The translations under genes were made by a program, and so were the position numbers. Shown one piece after another: positions 1 to 11,890 of a DNA stretch of 64,000 nucleotides (the first letter of the stretch is position 1; each line of letters starts with the position of its first letter). The stretch is from Antedon bifida. Lineage: Eukaryota; Echinodermata; Crinoidea; Comatulida; Antedonidae. The notes beneath the pieces are model-generated. The model did no database searches. It was not told where the DNA came from and was given only the letters and a program-made list of their open reading frames with translations. The stretch is from assembly GCA_963402885.1 (NCBI GenBank), contig OY727093.1:14315501-14379500 (forward strand), in the 5' to 3' direction.

Positions 1-3000
1 ACTCGTTTTAGCATGTTATTGGTGGGTGAAATAGGACACATATGCACCTAGTTTCAATACTCATCCAGTAAAACAATAGACCTACTTCAGAGTAAGGATA
101 AACTACTGTTAAATATAATTAGGTCTTCACAGAATGTCAATCTATTAAAGTTAAAAAGTAACTTTTGCTACTTGATTATAGCTAAGACAAATATTTTTTT
201 TTGGAACAAACTGTTGAAGATGCATACAGTATTGATAATGGATAATTTTATTTATTAAGTGAAATTCCACACAACATGTTTGTAACAGTTTGATGATTCA
301 ACTAATATTTACCCAGATTTGTTATTCAATTATTTTGAATAATTATCATATTTACTGATATATTGACTATGATGTAATACAAATTATTAAATAAAAAGTC
401 GATAATTAGGATTTTCAAAACAATATAATATGTTACATGTACATAACAAAGTCAGTTTACTACCAGTGTTAAGTTCAATAAGGTACATTTTACATTCAGA
501 GCAACAAAATTAAAACTATTTAATATTAATGAACTATTCCATCTTACACCAAAAAGATATAATGCTACTCCAATACACTATTAATGAAATTGTGGAGCTC
601 AGTTATTACAATTTATTAATAAATTTATGATGGGAAAATAACAACTGGAATTGCATCCGTAACATCACAATTGATTTGTTTTCTCAGTACAGTTTACACC
701 TTAACATTTATGTGCTTTTAGCACACTATAAAATAGTTTCATATCTCCCATAAGTGAACTATTATGATACTCTATATAAATAATAAGAGTTGTTTATTAT
801 TTATTTGGTGGAAAACATGTAATATGTAAATTCTTTTGAAAGATTATGGTGCTTGAAAAATTAAGGTGTAATTTGTTTGGGCATGGATTGTATCACCATC
901 TTCCTCCTTCCTCTGTTTCTTTTTAAAACAACAAGTAATCCTAGATTTTCGCTGGGACATTCACCATGTAAATTAACTGACAGTATCATGCATAAGCCTT
1001 TGGTCGCCACAAACACCTTGTAAAAATCCTCAATTGTCTGCTAGAAAAGTTTGTCATTTTTCAAATTTTCTTCTGTAAGTTATGGATACATTTGAAATGA
1101 AAAGGTAGGTTGTACAACCTCTGCAATATAATCTATAAACGATTCATGTAATTGTTGTAATTTAGCATGAATGGTATTATTAACCACATGTCTTCAAATT
1201 GGAACAGGATCTAACATATTTGTTGAGGGTGGGGAATTGTCTGGTTGATGCTGGGTTTAAGAAATTACTTCCTGGTTTAAAATATTTTTAGTTGCAATTG
1301 ATTATGATTACAATAATATTGTTGATTTCATTTTGGGTGCCAGTTCATTTGGATGATATTGATAGAGGTGATTTTTGAAAACTAATATTAAGAATCAGAG
1401 CAATTGTTTCAATCAAATTGATTATGATAGATGAGTGATAGTGGCATTGAATGAATTAATATAAATATAGTTTTCATTATATAGGATGGTTATAAGCATT
1501 CAAATTAAAGTAATACTATAGATTCCTGTTGTTTATAAGTTGCTATCTAGAATTTACCAAGATCAATTCATGGTTATAAACTCTCTGTTTGAAAAATGTT
1601 GTAACTGTTATTATGTTTTGAATTATACACTGTGTAAATCATTCAGGCTAATGTATATCATAAAGAAAATATAAGTGATCGCTTTTTTAAACTGCATGTT
1701 AATGAAATGATGGCCACCCAACATGGACCTCAGTGGCAGATCCAAGAATTTCAATAGGTGAGACTCGCTGTAAATAAAGGGCTGAAGTTAACCTGTCCTA
1801 TCTTTTGCATTGACATTTGACACATCCACCCTCCCTCCTATGCACCACTGATAATAGTGTGTTAGTATGTTAATGGCCATCATTTGTGTGAATAATGTCT
1901 CTTTCTATACAACTCTATTATGCATACTTTTAGAAACTTATCATTATTATTATCAATTATTATTGAGTGTATGTTGCAATATACTAATGTGATAGATTAC
2001 TAGTTGGAATGTTTATGTTAGTTTTTATAATTTGTAATTGTATATTTTTATTAAGGTTTATGTTGTTCCTTCTAAATTATATACCGTACCATCAAAATCT
2101 AGGAATACCAAAGTATTATCTAAAAAAAGAATTAAATGGGTCAAGATTAATAAGGCTGTTGTCAGTTGATTGAGCCTCTTTTTTGATGTATTTTTTTGTT
2201 TGCTTTCTTGGGATAACATATATGCGCTTGATTACTGAATTATAAAAAAAATAATTTTTTAAAGGAATATATATTTGTTTAGACATATTGTAAAAAAGTG
2301 GCCAATTGAGTAAATCTGTACTGTTTGAGCCATGCATTTAAAATGTTTGTGTGGGAGTTTATATTGACTTGTATTAAAATGATGAGGGAGGTAACCAATA
2401 GCATAAGGAGAATGAATAGGTGGGTATTGCACCCCAATACTTTGCTCTGCAGTGTGTACTACTGGAGGTAATCTTTGTTAATTTAGGCCACAGAGCTCCA
2501 GTGTGGTCACCTGCCAAATTCAGAAAATCTTGACACATTAAAAACTACTGTAGTAAACATAATAATCTTTAAGCATAGTAAGTTGAATGTTATATAAGTA
2601 AAATTGCTTAGATTATTTTTATATAGGTATAATAATACAAACAGTATCTGAAATTCTTTATATACTCATTTATAGCATCTTGCAAAAACAAATTATTAGT
2701 TTAATTCTGTATTACTAAAACCTTACTATTACAGTAAATTGTGTGTCCTGAATACTAGCATACACAATTACCTGTGTATGCCCATTAGTATACTATTATA
2801 GTATTTTTTGTATGCAAATTTAATTCATGCATGCCCTTGAAACAAAAATCACTGCATGTCTGTATCTCATGTACAATTTAAGTTTGTTATATTTTAAGCA
2901 AGTATTTAATCAGGAAATATACCACTCGCCACTGGTATCTATGAAATGAGGGAAAGGTTAATATAAACTATATATTTGCAATGTTTTGGTGTGATTATTA

Positions 3001-3440
3001 AAATTATACACAAATTGTATATAAGATAAGGTTATGAAGATCAACAGCTTACTATTTCTAGCATTTCACTCAATAAATTGCTTTTGGCTGTGATCAATAC
3101 ATTTGAAGTTGCTTGTGTTTTTCAGCTGCATTATTAGACATCACATTTAGAAATTTACAGTATTGTGTATGTAGTGCAGTCATGGCTTTGGTGTGGGGAA
3201 GGTTACACACACCATTATTTCTCCATGCACGCACACAATTTGGATTTATGTCTCAACAGGATGTCACTCCATCATAGGTTTTTTAAAAACATAATTACAG
3301 TATAGTCATTTTCTGCCTTTTTCATGGTAGGTTACACCAATACAGTACAAATAATAAATTCAAAGAATATATTTTTTATGTTGGTACACATCTACAATGA
3401 CATAATTCGTTTCACAACTGTTCATTCGACTTTTTTGAGT
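1..3440. other. Intergenic, no supported gene
   Basis: AT-rich DNA downstream of MRPS35. Open frames are short and lack coding character or matching splice sites. Nothing recognisable apart from a weak CAGTGG...CCACTG bracketed stretch at 1731-1850 without target-site duplication. Confidence 0.6.
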
Positions 3441-3446
3441 TTTATT
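3441..3446 (-). terminator. Possible MRPS35 poly(A) signal
   Basis: On the minus strand this reads AATAAA, about 190 nt past the MRPS35 stop codon. It is the first canonical hexamer I noticed downstream of the gene. Placement is plausible for a short 3' UTR, but no cleavage evidence exists in the sequence. Confidence 0.35.
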
Positions 3447-3632
3447 GAAAATTTGATACATGTTTTATATGGCAGTAATTTGATTACAAAAATTATCCAC
3501 CACAAATGTTTCATGTTTAATTCTCTTCCTTCCAATCAAATAAAATATTGCCATCTATATTACTTTGTGTGTGATAAAGGCTAATTATCATGTATAAATC
3601 TTCTGAATGTGCCGTTGGCCTATTAAGACGTT

Positions 3633-6600
3633 CTACTTTCTATCATCATCACTATCTGAACTGCTACTACTAGAATCTTCGGAGCTCTCACTATTACTGG
3701 ACAATTCAGAAGTCTCAATGGCATCTCCAGAACTACTAACATCTTCAGAGCTCTCACTATTACTGGACAATTCAGAAGTCTCAATGGCATCTCCAGAACT
3801 ACTAACATCTTCAGAGCTCTCACTATTACTGGACAATTCAGAAGTTTCAGTAACAACTCCAGAGCTACTAACATCTTCAGATCTCTCACTATTAGTGTTA
3901 CTGGACAATTCAGAAGTCTCAGTAACTCCAGAGCTACTAGAAACTAAACTCTCTCCAACATTGTCCAGGTTTTTTCCCACACCACTGAGTTCTGGTGTTA
4001 GCTCAATATCAGAGTGAAGTAACTTCAGAACAGTGTGTTTATAAGTGTTTATTGATTCTTCAGTTTCACCTGAATTCATGAGAGTTTCAACTGCTGTTCC
4101 GAATTCCTTAACACCATCGGTATTTAATAATTCATCTTCTTCTGCTTCGGAAACTTCATGCAACAGATCACCCTAAGTGATAAAATTAAATCTTTTTATA
4201 TTCTTACATAACAGTGACATTTGGTGTAAACGTGAATATCCAATTATTTATAAAAAGAGATTTGAAATTTGGGTGGTTTTGTGAAAGCTTTAACTGCCAC
4301 TTTATAATCGCCTTGCCTGGAATTACTCCAGAAGACAGTAAAAAAAAAACATCAAAACATTTCTAACTTTGTTTCCTTTTGGAAACACATGGTGTAACTC
4401 ATTCCATAGTGTACTGGTGTTTAACATGCAAACTTTCAAAAAAGAAGAAAAACTATTTTTTCATTTTAAAGCAAATTCTATACCTGTCTTTTGTTTCTAG
4501 CCAGCACTTGTAGCATGTTTTTCCTTGATGGCTGTAGATCCCACACATAATGCTCCATATCACCAGGTGTAATATCATTCTCCCATGGTTCAGTCACCTA
4601 GCAATTTAACATTTAAATAATTAATACCAAAATACAATGAAAACATACCTACAGTAGGTGGAGAAGGGAATGTAAGATACATAAGATAATGGGCTTTTTA
4701 ATAATGCAACTTATTAAAGAAATCCAACAACTAGCTGTAGAATTTTGTCTCTAACCAATGGCTTCTGAATACATTTAAGCCACTGAGCTAGTGATTTTTT
4801 TAATACAGTATAATATCTTAGATTCTACCTACCCAAGACTCGTGAAATAATACTGTAAGTAAATACAAAGCATAATCATAATTCTGTTTCCTCAGAGGGC
4901 ATCTGAAATGAAAACATTTAATTACTATATGATTATGGCATCTTAACTTTCAAGCTTTGACACATGTATTGGCTGATCCACTTGTAACCAACAAAGTATA
5001 GCACATGTTTAATCTGTAATTACCTATCTGTAGTAATTTTAACTGTGTTGGTTGCTTGATCATATCTTTCACCAACTAGCTGAATAAATTTCCATCGAGC
5101 ATGTTCATCCAAAGGTATTGAGTCTAGATTTACCTAAAAATATTTAAAACAAAGTACAGTTAAAACTGTAGCTTTTAAACCTACAGTAGGTCTTAGGAAC
5201 ATCATGTCAATTTGTGATATTCATATATTATTGTTTACTGCTACATGAACTGGTTACCATGATAACCATACCCTGGGTGTCGTATGCCTTCATTGGAACG
5301 TGGCAGATTATATGTCCGACCAGTGACACAATATGCTTAGGTTGTATGTGGTTGCAAATCATCTTGAAGTACCTTAATTGAAACAATCCTGGCATCAGGA
5401 TGTCTTAGTGAAGGTCCTGAGTGAACGTAGTCCGACAACTCAACTTCCAATGGAAACATCCTCTGACATAGTTCACTATCTTCTTTTAACTTCTCTGGCC
5501 ACTGAGTACACAATTCTGTACAATAAATTTAAATTGATTTATTCAATATGCTCGTAAAAACTAATACGACAAAACAGAAAACGAGGATAACCCTGTAATT
5601 GTTAATAATACAATTAAGGTAGAACTCATACATAGAAACATCTGTATTTTTTGGGGTCCCAAATGGGTCCCCTTAATAGAGACACGTAGTAAACAAACCT
5701 GTTAAAATGAACTGAAAGTAAAACTGAAAAGTGTGTTTACTTGTTCATTTGTTTTAATTTGATTATCATATCAATCAACCAATATTTATAAAAAAAACAA
5801 ACAAATAAATCATAGTTATTTAAATCAATTAATTAATTTGAGATTACCTTTCAATGCCGCGCATTGCTTCTTGATCGCCGGAGGTGTAAGATGTAGAAAA
5901 TTTGGAATCTAATATAAAAATCAAAAGTTGACTGTACAATAAAGATCACATATAAAGTGTACATAGAAAATAACAATGTATGAAAGAGGGACTGGAAATA
6001 AATAGAAAAAATGTGCTTAATAAATTTGTTTACCTTTATTAGCTCAGCATTGCCATATTTGTGAGGTGGTATACCCCGTTTTACAGGATACCCCATTCTC
6101 AGTGGAAGAGGAACGGCTGACCACTTGAAAGAGGCTGCAGTAGGGTACACATTTGACCAATCTTGGTCCTCTTGCATCCTTGACTCTCGAGGATCTGGCA
6201 ACTTAAAACAATACATTTAAAAATGATTGGATGTTAGTACTGCATGGTAACTTTTTATTTTATTGAATTGTTTTTAATATTCTGCTACCACATATTATTA
6301 ACATAATTTATTACTTCAGATAAATAACTAAACACAAACTGCTGTCATTATACAGATTACAGTGATTTTAAGAGATTTAAACTTGAGAATTTAAAGATCT
6401 TATTAGATACTTACAGGACTTTTTCTACGCAGTCTCATATTTAATGCCCTCATGGCCTTGCCTCGTTGAGAATGATGCGAGGATCCTACATATAAGTTAT
6501 AAAAGAAACAATATTTTCTACAGGAAAAAATCAAATGTCATTTCATTGAATACGGTGTATTTACAAACAAACAACATTTCATTTTAGCCTATAAATATCA

Positions 6601-7099
6601 TGCATGCAGCCCTCAGGCTCTACTACTAAACTATCTATTCTATACTAGGCCTAGGCTAGGCCTAGGCCTATATAATATATAACATTAACAATTGCATTTT
6701 TTTAAAAATATTACTGTGCCAAGAAAGTGATGTTTAGATCAGGACACAGATTTTTTAGAAAAATGTAAAGTTAAGCTTCTATCTAAGTAGTTATTGAAAA
6801 GGCTAAACCTAGGCCTACATAATTCATTTGCTTGCGGCTGCCGGTTTTGAATCAACCTCCTCTGACTGGGCCCACACACAATTTCAATGAATAGGCTAGC
6901 TCACCATGCAGGGGGGCCTACAGAATAAAGTTTACTTACGATCAATTTCAGATTGCACATCAGGTAAAGAAGTTGAAACAAGCGAACCATAATGACATTG
7001 CCTTATCTGCTGATGGAAATTTAAAGAGCTTTTTCTACTACAAACATCTAATAAACCAGGATTTAATGACAGTTTGTAGAAGCAACGTGAAGCCGACAT
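3633..7099 (-). CDS. MRPS35: Mitochondrial ribosomal protein mS35 (MRPS35), 9 exons
   Basis: Small-subunit protein of the mitochondrial ribosome, acting in the matrix. Exons in coding order: 7099-6940, 6485-6415, 6201-6034, 5908-5848, 5515-5373, 5133-5024, 4902-4833, 4597-4484, 4172-3633. All introns are GT-AG and all phases join, giving 478 residues. Residues 1-45 are Arg/Lys/Ser-rich with one acidic residue, as expected of a mitochondrial presequence. The conserved core runs from about 92 to 352. It includes [13 protein letters not shown] (108-120), [14 protein letters not shown] (134 on), the [10 protein letters not shown] segment, LVGERY, and [20 protein letters not shown] (239-258) followed by ESW. 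These match vertebrate MRPS35 almost residue for residue. The human protein, as I recall about 323 residues, stops near position 352 here. The remaining 126 residues are an acidic Ser-rich repeat tail. The start is the first ATG ahead of the presequence. A 5' UTR exon further upstream cannot be excluded. Confidence 0.96.
3676..3945 (-). repeat. MRPS35: Coding 66-bp minisatellite in MRPS35 last exon
   Basis: About four tandem units of 66 bp inside the final MRPS35 exon. They encode a 22-residue repeat of the type [20 protein letters not shown] plus DV. The two units nearest the stop codon are nearly identical and the upstream one has diverged ([15 protein letters not shown]). Units are multiples of three and the frame stays open, so the array is translated. 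It ends in a Ser run and SDSDDDRK. The Ser-x-x-Glu/Asp spacing would suit acidophilic kinases such as CK2 (inference). Confidence 0.9.
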
Positions 7100-7640
7100 T
7101 ATTATTAATGCACATGGAAGTGCGCCCTCTCTAAAAATACAACTGAAAAAACTTTGATATAAAATTTAGCAAAGTGTAGTTATAAATAAAAGCTACATTT
7201 TATCTTTATCTTTATCACAATAAAGCTTTTTCTCGTGTCCCTTTAGTTACGACAGGCTCTGATTAACAGCCTAGGTAGGCCTATATTTTATTCAAATTTA
7301 AACAATAAAAAATCCAAATCTAAAAACCGTTACAGAAAACTTCTCTCTAGAATTTGATTATCTTTTATTAGTCTGTTTATATTACTTTCGCACGTCATCA
7401 TAATGAAATAAGAGTACGTTTCAGGCAATTTTGTAAGCGTTTAAAAAATTGCCATGAGTGCGCAGAATTTTGCACGCGTACTGCGCGTTAAATGTAAATA
7501 GGCACTCTTTTTGCCCGATTTCTGTTTTCTTGACTTACTTTTCAACTCGAAATTACGTTATACAAGCACGTCAAAAGTGACAGGCTACGCACGTGTAAAT
7601 TAAAAAAATATAAATGTTTTTAAACATTTTCAAACATGTT
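7100..7640 (-). promoter_or_regulatory. MRPS35 upstream region with ETS-like site
   Basis: Sequence immediately 5' of the MRPS35 start is locally richer in CpG than the flanks, for example around 7445-7500 with TGCGCAG, GCACGCGT and TGCGCGT. A GGAAGTG core (7116-7122, plus strand) lies about 17-23 bp from the ATG. GGAAGTG is the core of ETS/GABP (NRF-2) sites, common in promoters of mitochondrial-protein genes. It overlaps a CGCCCTCT motif at 7123-7130. No TATA box stands out. The regulatory role is inference from motif and position. Confidence 0.4.
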
Positions 7641-7650
7641 CAGCAATTTC

Positions 7651-7730
7651 GGTCGGTTGGTAGGTTGGTCGGTCGATCGGTAAACACTAACTTGAGCACG
7701 CGACTGCAGCCATCTATATGGCCTTGTTAT
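7651..7730 (-). repeat. Dispersed repeat, copy A (matches 28895-28970)
   Basis: Read on the minus strand this gives AACAAGGCCATATAGATGGC, then TGCAGTCGCGTGCTCA, GTTAGTGTTTACCG and a run of CGACCGACC-type tetranucleotides. The same order of words occurs on the plus strand in TPC2 intron 23. It is therefore an interspersed repeat with a variable GACC/CGAC microsatellite at one end. The family is not identified. Confidence 0.7.
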
Positions 7731-8334
7731 CATTGACATTCATTGAGAGCCCCTGCGACAATGCAGACTTTAAAAGTTGCACCAGGGTTTAGAATACGCG
7801 CTAAGAAAAGTTTTACTAAATAAACCAATCAACAACGCAGCAACAGAAGTTCCTGCCAATCATAGTAAAGATAAGCCCAATCCCTAATTTGCATATTAAG
7901 CTGTTGTTGACGAAGAAGAACTTAGTGTTGTCATTTTGTAAAGTGCACTGCAGAGAGAAGACAGCTAAAAAAGAGACGATAGTAGGTAGGTGTTTATGTA
8001 TATTTGTTTGAAAAATATACATTATCCAAATGTTGCTGAGGCAACTTGAAGCAAATAATATATCATACCAAATTGTCATAGTTCATAAAATTTGTAAAAT
8101 AAATGTATATAAAGAAAATATTGATATCTGAAATTGAACTTTCTTTTGAATTGTTGTTCTTCTAGGCTAATACTTATCAAGGCCTAGGCCTGTCTCTCCT
8201 ATAGTATTACAATTATAGATGATTGACTTATCTATACTATAACCACACACAGGCCTTACTACTTATTCAGTTAAATTTCTTTCTTTAAATCTGTAAGCTG
8301 TATAAAGTATTAATAGTTCGATGTTTCTTTGCAG

Positions 8335-8481
8335 GTTTGACTTAAAATTTAAATAATGGTATTTACTACAAATTTGGTAGTTTTCGTCTGCCTACTTGAG
8401 TATCTTGATGTTGTGCTCTCCATGTAGAAGTAGATGTTCCAACCTTGATGAAACATGTCCAGAAAAGGCATCCAAAACATA
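8335..8481 (+). CDS. Doubtful Cys-rich exon
   Basis: A stretch between an acceptor (TGTTTCTTTGCAG ending at 8334) and a consensus donor (GTAAGA from 8482). Two overlapping frames look non-random. One starts with ATG at 8356 and gives 23 mostly hydrophobic residues, then a stop. The other contains ATG at 8408 and reads MLCSPCRSRCSNLDETCPEK and a few residues more up to the donor. No homologue is recognised. Continuing through the nearest downstream acceptors usually gives a stop at the junction. It may be a short secreted-peptide gene, a decayed exon or chance. Confidence 0.2.
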
Positions 8482-9576
8482 GTAAGATCTAACAAATAAA
8501 ATTAATTCAAACTAACAGATATATATAATTGCAAAATTTATATAATTTATATCTATATGTTAGTTTATGGTTTATTATTTTACAGGTATACTAACATATT
8601 AGAGTAAGTTTATTTTTTATTTTTATAGGTCGATGAACTGTTCCTGAATTTTTCCCCTTCACATCATCCACACACAAATACTATATAATATATTATATAA
8701 TCTATATACTGTAATATAAAATATGTATTTGTATGTATCCTAATGTTGTATCATGCATTGATAATAATTGATATAATATCATTTAACAATTTATTTATAC
8801 TTCAAGTTGTCTTTATGCATTGTTCAATCTCATTAAGTAAGTAATTCTGAATATGTATATACCTGTTTATATAACATATATCGTATAATAATATACACAT
8901 TATGTTATATATAACATTTTATATAAACTTTTTGCACACTCTATAGGATAAATTTTGTTTTTTAGTTACTAACACACACAAGAAGCAAGCCAATAGAGAG
9001 AATATTTCTTTGATTTCACTGATTATTATGCATGTTCTGATTTCATATACAAACAATAATTTGAATTATTAACTACATGTTGGTTTCACTGTTAAGATGC
9101 TTTGTGGACACCAGCTTTACTCTATCTAGAGCAAACATTAAATTACAACCCATTAAGTGGAACATGCCCATAACATTTTACAATCGTAGGTAATTAGAAG
9201 ATGAATTATTATTTAAATAATATTTATAATGTGTTATTTGATTTTTATTAACTCTTTAGATAATGCATGATACAACACCCAGAGTGCAATCCCCTATTCC
9301 TTGCGCACTGGTTTATTTCTAGCCCTATTTTTGTTTAAGTAAACGGAAACACAAAGATAGGTTATACTAACGCAGCAAGTCATTGCTTCAAGCACCCAAG
9401 CTTCAAAACAAGTAAAATTTAGTTTCTAGGCTAGGTTACTTATGGTTTTGCCATGATGTCTAATGGCATCTTGCGGTATCATTTTGTAGTCTCTTTTTAC
9501 TATTGTCCATGTCGTTTCATGTTCATGGTTTGCTCTAGTCGTTTCTTCACAAGTTTGCTATCATTTTCTGGTAATT
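8482..9576. other. AT-rich intergenic DNA
   Basis: Strongly AT-rich, with dense TATAT/ATATA runs at 8660-8940. I see no coding potential or recognised element. Confidence 0.6.
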
Positions 9577-9634
9577 CACAGTTCATGTGAGCAATATTAT
9601 AGGTTGACAACCTACACTGCTAATATGAACTGTG
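9577..9634. repeat. 58-bp palindromic hairpin (MITE-like)
   Basis: The left arm CACAGTTCAT... and right arm ...ATGAACTGTG are inverted copies around a centre AGGTTGACAACCT. Nearly the whole 58 bp pairs with itself, with small bulges. A related shorter hairpin lies at 9927-9955 in the same orientation, with about 45 bp of common sequence on its left. Confidence 0.7.
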
Positions 9635-9885
9635 TTGTCTATATAATGCGTGGTTGTTTACTCTGCTCATAAATACATTTAAATTAAGAAAATAGTCCTT
9701 GTGTCATTTTTCTTTCATATCATAACATAATTGTCACTTTTTCTCTATTTTTCAAATAAAATTTCAACAAAATGTTTCTGTGTCTTATTTTTGTATTTAT
9801 AGAAAACATTCACAATACATTTAGGGAAAACAAATTTTCAATAAAGGTTGTAGATATTGTCTGTGTCTATTTATTTTGGTTCTTC

Positions 9886-9960
9886 ACAAGTTTGCTATCA
9901 TCTTCAGGTAATTCACAGTTCATGTGAGCAGTATAGGTTGACAACCTACACTGCTAGTAG
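9886..9960. repeat. Second copy of hairpin repeat
   Basis: A direct repeat of 9545-9617: TTCTTCACAAGTTTGCTATC, then a variable word, then TAATTCACAGTTCATGTGAG and GGTTGACAACCTACACTGCT. Its own core, AGCAGT...ACTGCT at 9927-9955, forms a compact hairpin. The distal half of the larger palindrome is missing, and a short TAG microsatellite follows. Confidence 0.7.
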
Positions 9961-10044
9961 TAGTAGTAGTTTAGAGTTTAAGTAAGTTAAAATATTACTC
10001 ATACAAAATTAACTGTAATTTTAATAATTTACTGTAATCATTTC

Positions 10045-11890
10045 AGAGCACATCTGGATGTACAGATGCAAGGCTGTTGGAACCAATTACAGGTAAAAAA
10101 CGCCATACAGTATTCCTATGATTAATTTTTGTTTTTATCTTTCTTTTCAAAACACACTTATGGATGTACAGATACAAGACTGTTGGAACTAATTACATGT
10201 AAAAAAACACCATACAGTATGCCTATGATTAATTTTTGTTTTTATCTTTCTTTTCAGAGCACTCTTATGGATGTACAGATGCAAGGCTGTTGGAACCAAT
10301 TACAGATAAAAAACACCATACAGAATGTACCTGTGATTAATTTTTGTTTTCATCTTTCTTTTCAGAACACCTATAGATGTACATATACAAGGCTGTTGTA
10401 TAGGTGTATTTTAAATTGTGTAATATAATCTGTATATTTTATATTCATTTTTAACTTGTATTAAGTTGTATGTTACAGGGGTTGCGGACACAAATGTGTT
10501 ATGGCGCTCTGTTGCTGTCGCAACCCCTGGACCGCTTGTTGTCGAATAAAGAAATGAAATGAAATAAAATGAGCCAATTACATGTAAAAAAAACACTATA
10601 CAGTATGCCTATGATTAATTTTTGTTTTCATATTTCTTTTCATAGAACACCTATGGATGTACAGATACAAGGCTGTTGGAACCAATTACAGGTAAAAAAA
10701 CACCATACAGTATTCCTATGATTAATTTTTGTTTTCATCTTTCTTTTCAGAGCACTCTTATGGATGTACAGATGCAAGGCTGTTGGAACCAATTACAGAT
10801 AAAAAACACTATACAGTATGCCTATGATTAATTTTTGTTTTCATCTTTCTTTTCAGAGCACTCTTATGGATGTACAGATGCAAGGCTGTTGGAACCAATT
10901 ACAGATAAAAAACACCATACAGAATGTACCTGTGATTAATTTTTGTTTTCATCTTTCTTTTCAGAGCACTCTTATGGATGTACAGATACAAGGCTGTTGG
11001 AACCAATTACAGATAAAAAACACTATACAGTATGCCTATGATTAATTTTTGTTTTCATCTTTCTTTTCAGAGCACTCTTATGGATGTACAGATGCAAGGC
11101 TGTTGGAACCAATTACAGATAAAAAACACCATACAGAATGTACCTGTGATTAATTTTTGTTTTCATCTTTCTTTTCAGAGCACTCTTATGGATGTACAGA
11201 TGCAAGGCTGTTGGAACCAATTACAGATAAAAAACACCATACAGTATGTACCTGTGATTAATTTTTGTTTTCATCTTTCTTTTCAGAGCACTCTTATGGA
11301 TGTACAGATGCAAGGCTGTTGGAACCAATTACAGATAAAAAACACCATACAGAATGTACCTGTGATTAATTTTTGTTTTCATCTTTCTTTTCAGAACACC
11401 TATGGATGTACAGATACAAGGCTGTTGGAACCAATTACATGTAAAAAAAACACTATACAGTATGTAATTATGATTAATTTTTGTTTTCATATTTCTTTTC
11501 ATAGAACACCTATGGATGTACAGATGCAAGACTGTTGGAACCAATTACAGGTAAAAAAACACCATACAGTATGTAGCTATGATTAATTTTTGTTTTCACC
11601 TTTCATTTCAGAGAACACCTATGGATGTACAGATGCAAGACTGTTGGAACCAATTACAGGTAAAAAAACACCATACAGTATGTACCTATGATTAATTTTT
11701 GTTTTCACCTTTCATTTCAGAGAACACCTATGGATGTACAGATGCAAGACTGTTGGAACCAATTACAGGTAAAAAAACACCATACAGTATGTAGCTGTGG
11801 TTAATTGTTTTTATCTTTCTTTTTAGAACACACCTATGGAGATACTAGACTGTTGGAACCAATCACATGTAAAAACACAAATTATGTACC
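10045..11890 (+). repeat. Tandem array of ~108-bp exon-like units (16 copies)
   Basis: About 16 units of 103-112 bp. Counting by the word TGGATGTACAGAT or its variants, they begin near 10055, 10161, 10268, 10375, 10656, 10759, 10867, 10975, 11079, 11187, 11296, 11402, 11512, 11621, 11728 and 11835. Each has a pyrimidine-rich TTTTCATCTTTCTTTTCAG resembling a 3' splice site. A conserved 48-nt block then ends ACCAATTACAG. It is followed by GTAAAAA in the outer units or ATAAAAA in most central ones. The 48-nt block is open in the frame giving Y-G-C-T-D-A-R-L-L-E-P-I-T and also in the frame giving M-D-V-Q-M-Q-x-C-W-N-Q-L-Q. Since 108 is divisible by 3, several central units form one long open frame. 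It may be a satellite or an array of short symmetric exons. No protein family is recognised. Confidence 0.85.
10399..10570 (+). mobile_element. Retroelement 3' tail inserted in the tandem array
   Basis: This 172-bp segment interrupts the fourth array unit exactly between GGCTGTTG and the expected GAACCAATTACAT. It contains a stem (GGGGTTGCGG... with ...GTCGCAACCCC) and ends in AATAAAGAAATGAAATGAAA and TAAAAT. Short-period A-rich tails of this kind are typical of 5'-truncated non-LTR retrotransposons or their SINEs. The family is not determined and a target-site duplication is not clear. Confidence 0.6.

Noticed and set aside
1731-1850. CAGTGGCAGATCCA ... GCACCACTG bracket resembling a short hAT-like MITE
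   Set aside because: Only six or seven terminal bases pair and the flanks show no target-site duplication.
11032-11586. 184-residue open frame across the tandem array
   Set aside because: It is a consequence of the 108-bp unit length. The translated spacer is low-complexity Phe/His/Ile sequence and reads through splice-like signals, so a single long exon is not convincing.
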